NCBI GenBank assembly: GCA_964035545.1
Contig: OZ037765.1
Location: forward strand, 3,839,001-3,903,000
From: Bugula neritina
Taxonomy: Eukaryota > Bryozoa > Gymnolaemata > Cheilostomatida > Bugulidae
DNA length: 64,000 bases
Reading direction: 5' to 3'
The notes under the pieces were generated by a model. The model was given only the letters and a program-made list of their open reading frames with translations. It made no database searches and was not told the origin of the DNA. A program made the position numbers and the translations under genes. Positions 41,001 to 52,450 of the stretch are shown here, one piece after another. Each line of letters starts with the position of its first letter. The first letter of the stretch is position 1.

Positions 41001-41610
41001 CTATTGTTATATTAAATTAATAAATAATTATTAGATGATATAAATATTTTCCACTGAAAGCGAAAATTATTTGCCATTTTGTTTTGTAGGAACGTATGTA
41101 TCTGTAATATTATCTCTCACATCAATGATCATAGTTCAGACGGTATTTATAAACAGACTGTGCTATGTCTGTTCCTCTACTCGAAGAATGCCTCCCTGGC
41201 TTCGTAAATTTGCTTTTGACTATCTTGGCTATTTTTTCTGTGTCAAAGAGTGCAAGAGTTTAGCAGTAAGTAAAGTCATTGACTTTCAAGAAATCCTTAA
41301 AGCAGACAGGTTTTCTTCATCACCATCTCTGGACAAACTTAAAAACAATTACAATGATGACCAGAAGATGCTGGCAAAAGTAGTGGGAGACAAAGCAATA
41401 AAGAGACTGGAGACGGCTGTATACAACATACTTGGCTACAAAATCGGCAAAGACAAGGAAAAGGCAGAGAGAGTTTTGATTAGCAAAGAGTGGACGCTCT
41501 TCTCTCTAATTCTAGACAGAGTGTCCTTTTGCATTTATTTATTGGTTACAGTTGCTTCCACAATAACCATCTTGTTACTCATGTCAGCTGAAACAGGAAA
41601 TGAGGAATAA
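38017..41610 (+). CDS. nAChR-like subunit E (non-alpha), 485 aa
   Basis: Seven exons: 38017-38101, 38537-38691, 38972-39016, 39396-39505, 39700-39966, 40388-40662, 41090-41610; 1458 bp, with phases 1-0-0-2-2-1. The signal peptide is near residues 1-25. The ligand-binding domain has DEVNQ, loop D VRVWLFE, loop A WIPDITLYN, cys-loop C164-C178 ([15 protein letters not shown]) and ASWFYDTT. Loop C (EETFDEYAGDNNTTRR) lacks the vicinal Cys pair. M2 reads [20 protein letters not shown], with Val289 at the 9' gate and Lys295 at 15', both unusual. The last exon carries TM3, a loop with [14 protein letters not shown], and TM4 ([15 protein letters not shown]). AATAAA at 41773-41778 may end the transcript. 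It is closely similar to gene F and presumably a tandem duplicate. SINE copies sit in three of its introns. Confidence 0.93.
38313..38494 (-). mobile_element. SINE copy (tRNA-derived)
   Basis: On the minus strand: the GGTGCAGTGATTAGAACACTGG head, the B box GTGGTTTGAGCCC, the family core CACTAGCGGTGATGTAG, then a body and an end ACTATAAACTTAGGTGAG. It lies in intron 1 of gene E and is one of the longer copies. Confidence 0.8.
40021..40239 (+). mobile_element. SINE copy (tRNA-derived), near full length
   Basis: Starts GGAGCAGGCGTGGTCTAGGG (A box), then the B box GGGTTGAAACCCGG, the core CCATTGGTGTTGTTAAGAAG, the body (CTGAATAAGTTCTTAACCC) and the 3' end CACAGGGATGGTGAATATAA ACTTGTAGGAG. It lies in intron 5 of gene E and is the best reference copy for the family. 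Confidence 0.85.
40755..40958 (-). mobile_element. SINE copy (tRNA-derived), near full length
   Basis: On the minus strand: TTCTAGAGGTTAAAACTTTCG, the B box GAGTTCGAACCC, CCATTGGTGATGTTAGGAGG, and the end CACAGGGATGGTGACTATAA ACTTGCGTGGG. It lies in intron 6 of gene E, in the opposite orientation to the copy at 40021. Confidence 0.85.
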
Positions 41611-42989
41611 CTTTGGGCAGCAGCTTTAAACTAGTAGAGCTAAGAAATATGTAACATGATATTAGGCTATAAATACAGCTTTAGTACAAACCTCTTATTT
41701 TAGATTTTATACCGAACTGTCTACATTATAAAGCTTGCCTTAAAAGCTGCAGCTGTTGCAGTGCTTTTTTTAAATAAATTGGTGAGATGTTCTTTAGTTT
41801 ATTTGTGTGATTTTTATGAGTCAACCTAAATTTTCATGGTCTCAATTTACCCTTAATGCTAATTTTAGTAAAACTACTATTATATATGTACTTACACTGC
41901 TAGCGTAATATATATTATAACCTACTCATGCAGTTAATTTCTGAGAAGATGGCATTTGCGTAAAACTGTGGGACCCAAGAGAAATTCAGACTACCAGTTA
42001 TCTTGGCAATTCTTACGATTCCCATGATAGTTTTATTATATTTAAAGTTTATCCCATCTGCATAGTAAGAGACAGATATAAAAATAATTAAATTCTGGAT
42101 AAAATCAATAAAAAGACAAACATAGTTGTATAGTTGTTGATATTGAAGTTTTTAAAAAGTCTATTCTAAAATCAATCAAAAATGCAGAAATACCCTTGAT
42201 AAAACTAGTTATTCTAATTATTTAAAAGTAGTTTTTAAAATAAAATAAAAATACAAAGGAAATACAGTTGCATGTAGCACTAAATTCAGTGCAAACTACT
42301 TGGTTAACTTCTTTTTTATTTTTGCTAATTACAAATGAGGATTTAAACAGCTGTGATAAAAATTATTTAGGTAATGACATCAAATTTCATCAGAGTCAGT
42401 AATGTCAGGAAGAGCATTCAATTATAATTATCCCGCATGCAGTGACAAAATATTAAATTTTTTAGAGAGGTGGAACTTTAAATAATAATTATGTAATACA
42501 AGAATAAAGCCTTGCAGTCCAGTGCCTATAATATAGTAGAGAAAGTATAATTTTTGTAGCATTAGAATTCTGCTCACTGTTACTGTAACAAAGCAACTTT
42601 CTATTTCCATTCATTGACTGCCTCAAAGCTAAGTTTAGATCAGTTTCAAATGTTAATCAATCGTGTAGTAGTTTTATATAATAGTAGACAGCTTTTTTCA
42701 ATTATTGTGATTATAATTATTTGTTTTTCATCTTAAGTTGTTAAGCTTATGTAATGTGTTGCTCTTTGCTGCTTTTATTTAATTCTAATCAATAAATTCT
42801 GATCAACCATCTCCATTGATATTCTTACATCTCACAAGAAAAACTTCACAGGAAGAAGCTTTTACATGAGTCATAATATTCACATATAAATTATACAAAT
42901 AATGTTGCAACAATTTTCAATAAGACTTGTGATTTTCTTTGAAGTTATGCGTTGAGTCATGGTAAAGTTTAAAAGTTTCACAATATGTA

Positions 42990-43110
42990 CTATTATAAAA
43001 CTCACGAAAGTTTATAGTCACTATAATCCCTGTCAGAAACCCTATAAATAGAAAGGGTCTTTTCCAAAGCAGGCTAAGAACTTCTTTCTGGTGTGGTAAC
43101 ATTTATACTA
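42990..43110 (-). mobile_element. SINE 3' fragment
   Basis: On the minus strand it reads CTTAGCCTGCTTTGGAAAAG, a TTTCTATTT body, and the end AGTGACTATAAACTTTCGTG AGTTTTATAA, matching the 3' half of the family. The tRNA-like head is missing. Confidence 0.65.
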
Positions 43111-43990
43111 TTATACTATCACTAAAGTTATTTTATATTGGCTGTTTGAAGCCCAATTTTCTTATAAGCAATTCTACATGCATCTGACTGCTTCATTCAC
43201 TCAGTTGTTTAAATTCACCCATAGTGCAAATTTACTGTCAATAAATTCAAATATCTAAGCTAAATACTTATAACACTTATTAACATTTGAGGGCAGTTGG
43301 AAGCAACATTCTTTTTATTAAAAGCGAACTGGTCAAAAAATTTCTGACGTTCATGAATTAAATAGAATACTGTTTTAGAAAACCTTTTTATTTACGCAGT
43401 AATAAAACATTCATTTACGTTTCAGATACCATCTACAGGCTGCTTGAGGGTTGTGCGCTCAAACAGTTTTGTTTTATTTTAAATGTTGCATGTGCTCATA
43501 TGCTAATGTATTACAAGACATATTGTAAACATTACTGACTTTCATTGCAAGCTATTAGTGGCTGCTGCCACACACAGCTTGTTTATGCTTTTTCTGCAGA
43601 ATGGCAATCATTTATTTATGCATTACTATATGATGCTCATCTGTACATTATTAATTTTACGTTTAAACTCAGGAGAAGAAAAATGAACTGATATAATAAA
43701 AATACCAATAGTTTGTTCTGGAAAGACTAGATGTGTTAATTGGTCATAGTATATATAAAAGCTTCAGTAAAGAGTAATTGTTTATTGTTTTTGTTTATTG
43801 TTGTTTTTGAATAATTGCTCTCACTGAGCCCTTGTAATGTCAAACACCTACTGTTTTTCAATCTTAGTACGAAATAACATAAAATGAGGAAACTTTAATT
43901 AATAATGTATTCTATAATGTGCTGATAGCATTATTATAATTTCTCATTATACTGTCAAGTTACACATAACTGTGCTAGAATATTATTCTG

Positions 43991-44113
43991 GCTATGTGAT
44001 TGTATACGGCTGGCAAATGCCCAAGTGTACTGAATTGAGACTATATTGAAGCACACTGGGGTATTTAATCTGCAATTATAATGTGGTTACACTTCAATAT
44101 ACAATCACATAGC
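43991..44113. mobile_element. Short element with 16-bp terminal inverted repeats
   Basis: GCTATGTGATTGTATA at the left end is exactly complementary to TATACAATCACATAGC at the right end. The whole element is 123 bp, non-coding and MITE-like. No clear target-site duplication is seen. Confidence 0.65.
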
Positions 44114-44785
44114 TAGACTATGTAAGTACACAGCTTGCTGCTATTCCAAGAATTTATAAAACATAAATGATTCCCACCTTTTCGCAAGCAACGTAAACAA
44201 CTGTTTTTTCGAAATTCTCATAAAGCATAAATAATCGTTCTTAGAAAACTAGAGATGCATTAGGTTTTTTAGACAGAAGACTGTAAACTTGATTTTAATT
44301 TTAAAATTAGCTTTTCTTCTGAACTATTGTAAACTTGTAGAAATTAATTATGCAATAAAATAATTATAGTGCATTTTGTACCTCTATTGCCCAAAAAGGA
44401 TTAAAAAGTGAATTGATCTAAACATATAGTTTTACTTACAGACATATTTCATGAGATAGTTACTTGAGCTATATAATAGTAATAATAAAATAGCTAAGAG
44501 AAAGTACTATGTTATATACCTACTAAATATAGAAGAAGGATTACAATGGCCTAATAACGGGTAGAACATATGGTTTTACATCGATAGAAAGAATAAGACA
44601 TTTTGAACGCCTCCACTTCTATGAGAACCAATGCTGGTAAGGGTTTTAAAAGGGGGTCAAGGGAAGAGTGTACCCTTCAGGGTGCTGAAAACATTGTTTG
44701 AGATGCAATGACTATCCCTTTAATGTCTTCATGTCAACAATAAATTAAAATGCTTTTTATTTATTAACACTTCCGGCAAGCAAAA

Positions 44786-44912
44786 CAGCAAACATCGTTA
44801 GAAGCAGCACAAATTCTTTTGAAATCGCTTAGTGCAGTGTTTGTATATGTATATATAGAAACACTGCACTAAGCGACTTCAAAATTTGTGCTGCTTCTAA
44901 CGATTTTTGCTG
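44786..44912. repeat. Long inverted repeat (hairpin), about 56-bp arms
   Basis: The left arm 44786-44842 (starts CAGCAAACATCGTTAGAAGC, ends TTAGTGCAGTGTTT) pairs almost completely with the right arm 44857-44912 across a short TA-rich loop. It is a fold-back element of about 127 bp with no coding content. Confidence 0.85.
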
Positions 44913-45329
44913 TAATAATGTATACATTTTTTTTTGTACGCAAAATTCTCAATCTCTGCACTCAGTGACCCCCAACTTTGTGCTGTATCAAAGGGTTTCA
45001 TAAAATAAGGTAGCTTTTTTGATACAGTATACATTGGCTTTCCAGGTTGAACAAATGAACTTTTAACGTGACTTCTTAAAAAGCTCAGTCTCTGATGTCA
45101 CGTGATGCATATAATTCACAGTCCTATATAATACCCTTCCTTATGCATCATTCTCCATTATAGCTGTAATTTATTCAGTATATTGGTTAGAGACGCACAA
45201 GAGCAACTTAAGTATAGATACAGAAAACTTATCCACACTCATTATTCACACTGAAGCAATACTAGCTAGCTGACAGCTTAGCAATCTTGTATTTGGTTTG
45301 ATAGTTTGAAGTTGCACTTACCTTGCAAA

Positions 45330-48300
45330 ATGTTGATGGATTTTGTTAAATTTCATGCTTTTCTTTTAATTTCAACATTTTCTTCTGTATTCTCTTCACA
45401 GCTTACAGCAAACCTAAGTATGGGTAAGTTAAATAGCGACTAAACTATAGAATTTAGTAGCATAATTATTACTTTTAATTTTGCCAAAAGCTTGTAAAGT
45501 TTTGTACCACACAGAGTTATTGTTTACTATTATTTATTGATTGTTTGTTTGTAGATGAGCACAAGGTAAACAACACAGGTAAAACAAACTATGTCGATGA
45601 AAAAGACTTAGTTCGATTCTTGCTAAAGGAATATGATACCAGAGTGAGACCGGTCTTAGATTCTTCCAGTGTCGTGAAGGTGACGCTAGGCATGACACCA
45701 ATATACCTTTCAGATGTGGTGAGTAGAGACCCAGGCTAACTGTGGGCAGACAACTTCATGTGGTCACACATTTACAAAGCTTCTTGTGCATACTCTGTCT
45801 ATGATACATAAATTGCCTCAACGAATAATCTCAGTTATAAATCATTTTAATTAATGCTATTGTATTTTTTAATTATACAGCAATTTGTTATATTATTTTA
45901 AAATTGAACCATTAAAAATGTTTGTGTGAACACATTTCTACCATGTAGTTTTTTTCTGAAGCTGCATTTAATTTAGTAAATTAACGACACAATATTCCAC
46001 AGTTCATGTTCATCTGTTTTATACTTTAGGATGAAGTTAATGAAGTGTTTACAGTTCGAGTTTGGCTTCACCAGGTGAGTTTAAATTGTATCATATTAGT
46101 TATAGAATGTAAAAAATACAACACTTTGTATATAAGACAGAACATATGTTACAGTCACTACATCTGTGGATCCAATATCACATTTTATTTGATTTAATAT
46201 AAAATAATGTACTAGCGTTTTTTCCTTTGCATTATGCAAGAAAAGTTTATAATAAGTTTCTAATAATATTTTTATATTTCACTACATAGATTTAGTTATT
46301 TTTCATGAAACCTAAATATAGTGCATTTACTGCATTTATGAATTAAAAAAAGTTTTACTGCTCATATTTGTTTCCCTGAAGCTGACAAGCCTGTGTTTCT
46401 AGGAATGGAATGATGAAAGACTAAGATGGAACCCAGCCATTTTCAACAATTTGACCTCTATAAGACTTCCAGTGTCACTGATATGGGTGCCAGACATATT
46501 TCTATACAACAGGTAATTAAAGACTGATTGCCTGTTGAAGTTTTATAAATTTTCCACCTTTCTGATACATAAATATTCAGACAACAAGCAAACAATTTTA
46601 AACCTTGGTCTATTTTAGTAACTTTATAACTTTCTTATTTAGCACACACCAGGAGCACTTTTCGAAGCTATTAAATGTAATTGTTACTTCACATGGCAAC
46701 ATCACGCTGGTTGAATCTACTCAACAGTCTGTATTCTGCAAAATTAACGTGAAATACTTTCCGTTTGACGTTCAGCACTGTGTGCTGTCGTACGCTTCCT
46801 GGATGTATGACATGACTCAACTCACACTACGCAACACATCAGATGTCAAGCAAGGCAGCTTTTACGCAGAAAATGGCGAATGGGATCTTCTCGATCTCGA
46901 AAAAACTGAGTATGTAAACTAAATTGAACTTTTTACTAAAATTTGAGTTTTTATGGTCTATAATTTGGCAGCTAGTTTCTAAACACATTTTAATGCAATA
47001 TTGAGCTTTGTTTTAAGTTTAGTATAACTTAACAGTATCGCACACCCATGTAGGTGTTCAAGACAGAAATTTGTCATTTCTCACAAGTTTCATAGGTTCA
47101 ATGAAACAAGCTTAATTATCAAGTTTTGCTCTTCATGCTGTAGTTTACTTATAATTTACTCATGCATCAATGCATTATTGTAGAAACATTCTCAGATTGA
47201 TTAGCTTTCACTTTTACATTTTTGGTCAAATTTTTTTAATTATAGAGTCTTGAATAAGTATAGGCCAAAAATCCTGAACTATTTTGTAATAGTGCCAAAT
47301 TTTCTACAGCAAGTTTCATTTATATAAACGGTTTTTTGGTAATCATGTTGCCACACTCAGTGAATATGTTTTATATATTTATACTCATGAGTATATTTAC
47401 AGAGCCTTTGATGAATATGCTATTGAAAACAATGGTACACGAAGATATGCTCATGTAAACTACTTATTTGTTATCAAACGAAGACCTCTTTACCACCTGA
47501 TCAACATCGTCTTTCCTTGCATTTGGATGTCTTTGTTGAGTGTGATGACCTTCTGGTTACCTCCAGACAGTGGTGAAAAAGTCTCTCTTGGAATAACAGT
47601 TGTAGTGGCTCTGTCTGTGTTTAAACTTCTTATTGCAGACAGCTTACCCAAGACATCCGACACTGTTCCATTACTTGGTAGGCTACATACTCGTAACTCA
47701 TTGTTGCAAATTTCTTTTTTATATATATAGTAGATTGAATTTATTTATTTACTTATTTATTTATTTCTGGGAATAGTTTATAATTATGCTTGTGCAGATG
47801 GACTAAACAGTAGAATAGAAGACAATGGCCCAGTAACTGAATAACATGTGTAGCTTACAGCTTTCATGGCACCTCACCATGTTAATATAAAATATAGATA
47901 TAAATCTCCCTTGCTGCCACAACTCATGTACAATAAATAGAACATGCACTTTAAATTACAATAATATGCTATAGTAAGGGTCCCAAAAGTGGGTGTAAGC
48001 ATAAACAGCAGGCTAGTTTACTAAATAACTTACAGCTGTTTGTAGTAGCCAAACAAAATTAGTCTTCCTTTCAGTTATCAAGAAAGTTGCCAACTTGGAC
48101 AAATCTTTTTGCATAAAGTTCTATATCTGCTCAACTAGAATAATACATTATCAGAACAAATACAACACAAATAAGGTTTTTTTGCATTAACAAGTTTGCT
48201 ACTATATCTACTATATAATATTTGCTTTTTCACTCTTTGCAGGTACATATGTTTCTGTGAACCTTTCTCTCACTTCGATGATAGTAATTCAGACGGTGTT

Positions 48301-48757
48301 TATAAACAGATTCTGCTATGTCTGTTCCTCTACTCAACGCATGCCTCCCTGGCTTCGAAAATTCGCTTTTGACTATCTTGGTCGCTTCTTCCGTGTGAAG
48401 GAGACGGGCCGAGCTGTAAGCAGTGACGAGTCCCAAGAGTTCACCAAACTGATTAACGATGCTGATTCTTCAGGTTTTGAAAAAGTTGAGAGCAACTACC
48501 AAGGTGACCGAGAGATGGTGGAGCACACAGATGGATCAATAGCAATATGGCGGTTAGAGAGGGCCTTGTACGACACACTGACTTATAAGAAATGTAGAGA
48601 CAAAGGAAAAGGAGAGAGGCATCTGATCCAAAGAGAGTGGATCCTGTTCTCACTAATATTGGATAGAGTTTCTTTCTGTGTTTATTTATTAATTACATTG
48701 CTTACTTCATTAGTAATACTCTTACACATGTCAATATATGCTCATAATCATGACTAG
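45330..48757 (+). CDS. nAChR-like subunit F (non-alpha), 489 aa
   Basis: Seven exons: 45330-45423, 45555-45718, 46030-46074, 46403-46512, 46643-46909, 47403-47677, 48243-48757; 1470 bp, with exons 3-6 identical in length to those of E. The signal peptide is near residues 1-27. The ligand-binding domain has [24 protein letters not shown], cys-loop C170-C184 ([15 protein letters not shown]) and ASWMYDMT. Loop C ([15 protein letters not shown]) has no vicinal Cys pair. M2 again has Val at 9' (Val295) and Lys at 15' (Lys301). TM3, a loop with [17 protein letters not shown], and TM4 ([15 protein letters not shown]) share the last exon. AATAAA at 49025-49030 may end the transcript. This is the tandem paralogue of E, predicted to be an accessory subunit of a cation channel. 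Confidence 0.93.
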
Positions 48758-50813
48758 CTTCTATACGCCATACATGTGTGTTATATTTCCAAAAGTATGT
48801 TATTGTGCAAACAGGTGTAAAAATGATCAAAACTCGCTAATGATCTACATGCAAATAATTGAAAAACAGCAATTCTTATAATTTATATCATGGCTATTGG
48901 TTGGGATATTATTCAACTTGGTGTCATATGCATCATCTCAACACATTTTTCTCCGTTTAGCAACTACCTGAGTGACATATATTTAATGCATTACTCATTA
49001 GATCTTATGCATTTTGGGGCTTTTAATAAATTATTGGAAAAATAAGACAAACAATTATACCATGTTTTGTAAGCCTTTCAGTGAAATTATCGTTTATTCC
49101 AGGCCTTGAAAGATCATATTGTAGTTTGCTAAATGTAAAACAGCTCAGCTGAATATTGCTTTCCACACTTCTCCATGCATTTCCAAGTGTTATTAAACCT
49201 ATTTTACTATTACTTACTGATCTACAGAAGATAGAAAAAAGTGCATGTGATGAATTTAGTACAAATGAGCATACAAGCGACAAAGTAATGCTATAAGTTT
49301 GCCTCCTATGACCATGTCCATGTTATTCAATTATTGCATAATGCATACAAATGCTATTTAAAATGATGAAAACATAGCAAGATGCCCAAATTGCAACTCT
49401 TTAAAACACTAGACCTAAAGTTTATTTGAGTGCAAAATTAAAATTAACTTCTAATTGGCAGTGGTAGATAACATAACCAGATGAAAGCAATTGGACTAAG
49501 CCTAGGGCCACACGGTGCGTATTTTCGCATGCGAAAATTGAAATCACAAGTAGCAAAGGTGTCCACTGTGCGCGTTGAGAAAACCTTCGCACTTGTCGCT
49601 CTGCATTTTCAATGCAAGTGCGAATCGTCTCTGTCGTCGTCACCTAATTGGCTGGTAGGTATTCAGCGAGCCCAATTTCTTTATTTAGTGCTATATTCCA
49701 GTAAATTGCGTTTTATTGAAAGCGAGTGCGATTTAAAAATGAAAGCTTTATTTACCACGCATCACTGACGCTACAGTGGACACCTTTGCTACTTGTGATT
49801 TTAATTTTCGCATGCGAAAATACGCACAGTGTGGCCCTAGGCTTAATTGTGCAACTCATCAAAGTATGATGAGCCTTTCAAATGGCAGCTTGGAAAATAT
49901 GAGGGTTCCTCTCCATAGCCACTGAAATAAGTGCATCATGACAGATCACAGGAGTGTTCCCTTCCTCCATATACCCAAACATTAGGAAAAGAGGCTATCC
50001 TTTCATTCAACTGCCTGTTGAAAGTGTTGCTCTGGCGATACTGGGTGCTTCCAGAATACAGCTCCCACAGAGCGCGATAACTATTCCAGCTTCTGTGGTG
50101 ACATCTAATATTTGATGTAAAATGTAATGTAACTACAGCTAACTGCATAAGTTTCAGAAAGATGAGACAACCCTAAGCATGTTCCATCGGTATTAAAAAG
50201 ATTTATAGGTTTATACCTTATAGGATCATTGCAAGCTTAATTTTACTCCACATCAAAGCTTTTAACCATCATCAATATTTTAAAGTGATGCTCGACTTTA
50301 AGCTGATACGTTGGATGAACAAACGTATTGACTTGAATAAAGTAAAACTCATAAATGGCATGGCTACCTCCAAACAGAAGCAACTACTGCTTTCAGTAAA
50401 ATTAGGTTACCACTAATAAACCCTAAAATTGCTTCACCTAGTTGACCTGTGCCTAATTTACTTATAATTATGACATTATCTTGGGCTTAAAAATTCAAAA
50501 ACATTCACAAGTAATGATCCCAAGTATAAAACACTAGAACAAAGTTTTTCAATTATCATTTCAGAAAATCAAGTGTCAGAAGTGTTGAGTAATTAAAACA
50601 TTTTATTTGTAAGACTAAATCTAGCAGTTTTAATTTGCAACTATAAAAATCATCAATACAATTTTTGGGGTACTACAAGCATAAACTAAAATAATAATAC
50701 TAAAAGAAACCTACAAGAAAATTTCCATTGAATGGTAGCTCATGACATAAAAATACATTAAACTTACTGTGAGAGCACCAGTATGAAAATTTAGTGAAAC
50801 TTTGACACAGTAT
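48758..50813. other. Intergenic stretch between gene F and the F-box gene (convergent)
   Basis: Both genes end here. It contains the MITE at 49497-49845, the likely F polyadenylation signal at 49025-49030 (plus) and the likely F-box gene signal TTTATT at 50602-50607 (AATAAA on minus). The open frames 49023-49283 and 49936-50148 have no recognisable domain or splice support. Confidence 0.55.
49497..49845. mobile_element. MITE, 349 bp with about 76-bp terminal inverted repeats
   Basis: Left end TAAGCCTAGGGCCACAC and right end GTGTGGCCCTAGGCTTA are perfect complements. The match extends inwards through GTATTTTCGCATGCGAAAAT and CACAAGTAGCAAAGGTGTCC on both sides with only a few mismatches. The 200-bp interior codes for no transposase, and an open frame across it is incidental. 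Target-site duplication is not evident. It looks like a non-autonomous DNA transposon. Confidence 0.9.
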
Positions 50814-52109
50814 TTAGATGTAGGAAGAAGGAAGTCGGAAAAATGAGGCACCAGAAGCCTCCTCCCTATTCGCAAAAGAATCGATTTTCAGTCCTTTGAG
50901 ATAATCACCTTCTGGTTCTTTGAGTTCTTCAATAAGTAAGTAGTCTAATTTCTTTAGAGGTAATAACTTGGCACGAATCTCAGAAAGCCTAAGTTCACGA
51001 CCCAAAAAGCAGAAGCTTGATAGATCTTGAAGAAACTTGGCAACATTCTCCAGAAAAAAACTAGGGTCGTTCAACCGTATCCGGCCTACAGATAGCACTT
51101 TCAGCTGCTGCATGCGGCAAGCAATTAGATTTGCATTCTCATCTGTCACACGTGAACAACTGTTCATCACTAGGGCTTGTAAGTTTGAACGGCTTTTAAC
51201 AATAGTTCTGATAACTTCATGAAGCAGAGTGCTTGAGCTTCTGGAAATGTCTAGAGCTTTCAAAGAAATAAGAGAAGGCAATGCAGCTATCAAATCAAAA
51301 GACTGGTCTTCAGACATGTTCCATAGTTTTAAGCTGACTAGTGACTTCAGACGCACCAAAGGTGAAAGAGCAATACTACTGTTTATAGATAAATGTTTGA
51401 GATGACTTAGATCCAGCATCTCCAGCATAGAACTTGGTACTGTGCAATCTCTATCCACACACAATCTTTTTAATCTGTTTACAAATCCATTAACTTTCAG
51501 CTGGTTGCAACCTTCATAAGAAATTTGAGTAAAAGCAATTTCGAGGTCATCCACATTATTTAAAGTTTCTGTGACAATACCAATCCTTGAGTTAAAAGTA
51601 CCATATTTGTTATTGCAATCTGCGAGTATTAACCGCTTTAAATTTGGCACAGATTTGCAAATTTTTAAAAAACTGTGGCTATCCAACCAACAGGAAGACA
51701 AATCTAGCTGGATGAGATTGGGAAACTCCTGCGGGAAGCACTCATTAACCAACGCATATTTGAGATTGCAGTAAGCCAGGTTTAATGATTCAACGCTTCC
51801 ACTCATCGTCAGCAAAAAATATTTTAAATCTAAAGATTTTTTGCCTGAAAAAGCAGCAACATTGATGTTTACAATCTTCCTCAACATAAAACTGTCTGCT
51901 AATACAGCAGCATTGTAGACACTGTGGTCTCCAAACTTTAAACGTGGTTCTATGCCAGCCCATAAGATAGGATCATAGGCTACCGACTTCCACTTTTTGC
52001 AAACTCTAGCCACCGCAGCTTTACTGGACAAAGGAAGGTATTTGAATACCATCAGCAGGATTTCGTAGGGTAGAGGGAAGGAGTTAATTTTTTTGAAGCT
52101 CGGCATCAT
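50814..52109 (-). CDS. F-box and leucine-rich-repeat protein, 431 aa, single exon
   Basis: An uninterrupted reading frame from the ATG at 52109 to the stop at 50814. Residues about 10-50 form an F-box (FPLPYEILLMVFKYLPLSSK ... CKKWKSVAYDPILW). The rest is a series of irregular leucine-rich repeats of the LxxLxLxxC type (VESLNLAYCNL, LIQLDLSSCWL, LKRLILADCNN, LVSLKLWNMSE, LKALDISRSSS, LQALVMNSCSR, LKVLSVGRIRL). F-box/LRR proteins of this kind are substrate-recognition subunits of SCF-type ubiquitin ligases: the F-box binds Skp1 and the repeats bind the target. No substrate can be inferred. CTGCACAG just upstream of the ATG could be the acceptor of a 5' UTR exon. It is unrelated to the receptor genes around it, and no other gene here has its single-exon structure. 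Confidence 0.88.
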   Translation of the reverse strand: MMPSFKKINSFPLPYEILLMVFKYLPLSSKAAVARVCKKWKSVAYDPILWAGIEPRLKFGDHSVYNAAVLADSFMLRKIVNINVAAFSGKKSLDLKYFLLTMSGSVESLNLAYCNLKYALVNECFPQEFPNLIQLDLSSCWLDSHSFLKICKSVPNLKRLILADCNNKYGTFNSRIGIVTETLNNVDDLEIAFTQISYEGCNQLKVNGFVNRLKRLCVDRDCTVPSSMLEMLDLSHLKHLSINSSIALSPLVRLKSLVSLKLWNMSEDQSFDLIAALPSLISLKALDISRSSSTLLHEVIRTIVKSRSNLQALVMNSCSRVTDENANLIACRMQQLKVLSVGRIRLNDPSFFLENVAKFLQDLSSFCFLGRELRLSEIRAKLLPLKKLDYLLIEELKEPEGDYLKGLKIDSFANREEASGASFFRLPSSYI

Positions 52110-52330
52110 CAGATCTGTGCAGATGTTATTTTCTAAAAGTAATTTGAGAAACTAAACAAACCATTGGAAAAATAAAGGAAGCATCAGGTATTCCACTGTA
52201 TGAACATAACTTAGAAACTACATTTCCCTCTGGAATTATGCAATAAAAGTCAGTACCTGAATAATAAAGCTGTTCAAAAAAAGTCTCAAAAATCATTTAA
52301 TCAATTGAATTTTATAAGACCTACCTTCAA

Positions 52331-52450
52331 TACTTATTACAATTTTATATATTATGGAAAGTAAAAAATTTAGCTGAAGAGAAAATAATTACAATATTAC
52401 AATTTTATATATTATAGAAAGTAAAAAATTTAGCTGATGAGAAAATAATG
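52331..52450. repeat. 60-bp direct duplication, two units
   Basis: Units 52331-52390 and 52391-52450 are nearly identical (TTACAATTTTATATATTATG/A, then GAAAGTAAAAAATTTAGCTG), with an exact 60-bp offset and a few substitutions. Confidence 0.92.

Larger units (their letters stand above)
41611..45329. other. Intergenic stretch between tandem genes E and F
   Basis: 3.7 kb without a supported gene. It holds a SINE 3' fragment (42990-43110), a 16-bp-TIR element (43991-44113) and a long perfect-looking hairpin (44786-44912). The promoter of F should lie near the right end. I recognise no specific element. Confidence 0.5.

Noticed and set aside
49481-49768. A 95-aa plus-strand open frame
   Set aside because: It lies within the MITE and its inverted repeats, with no transposase motif.
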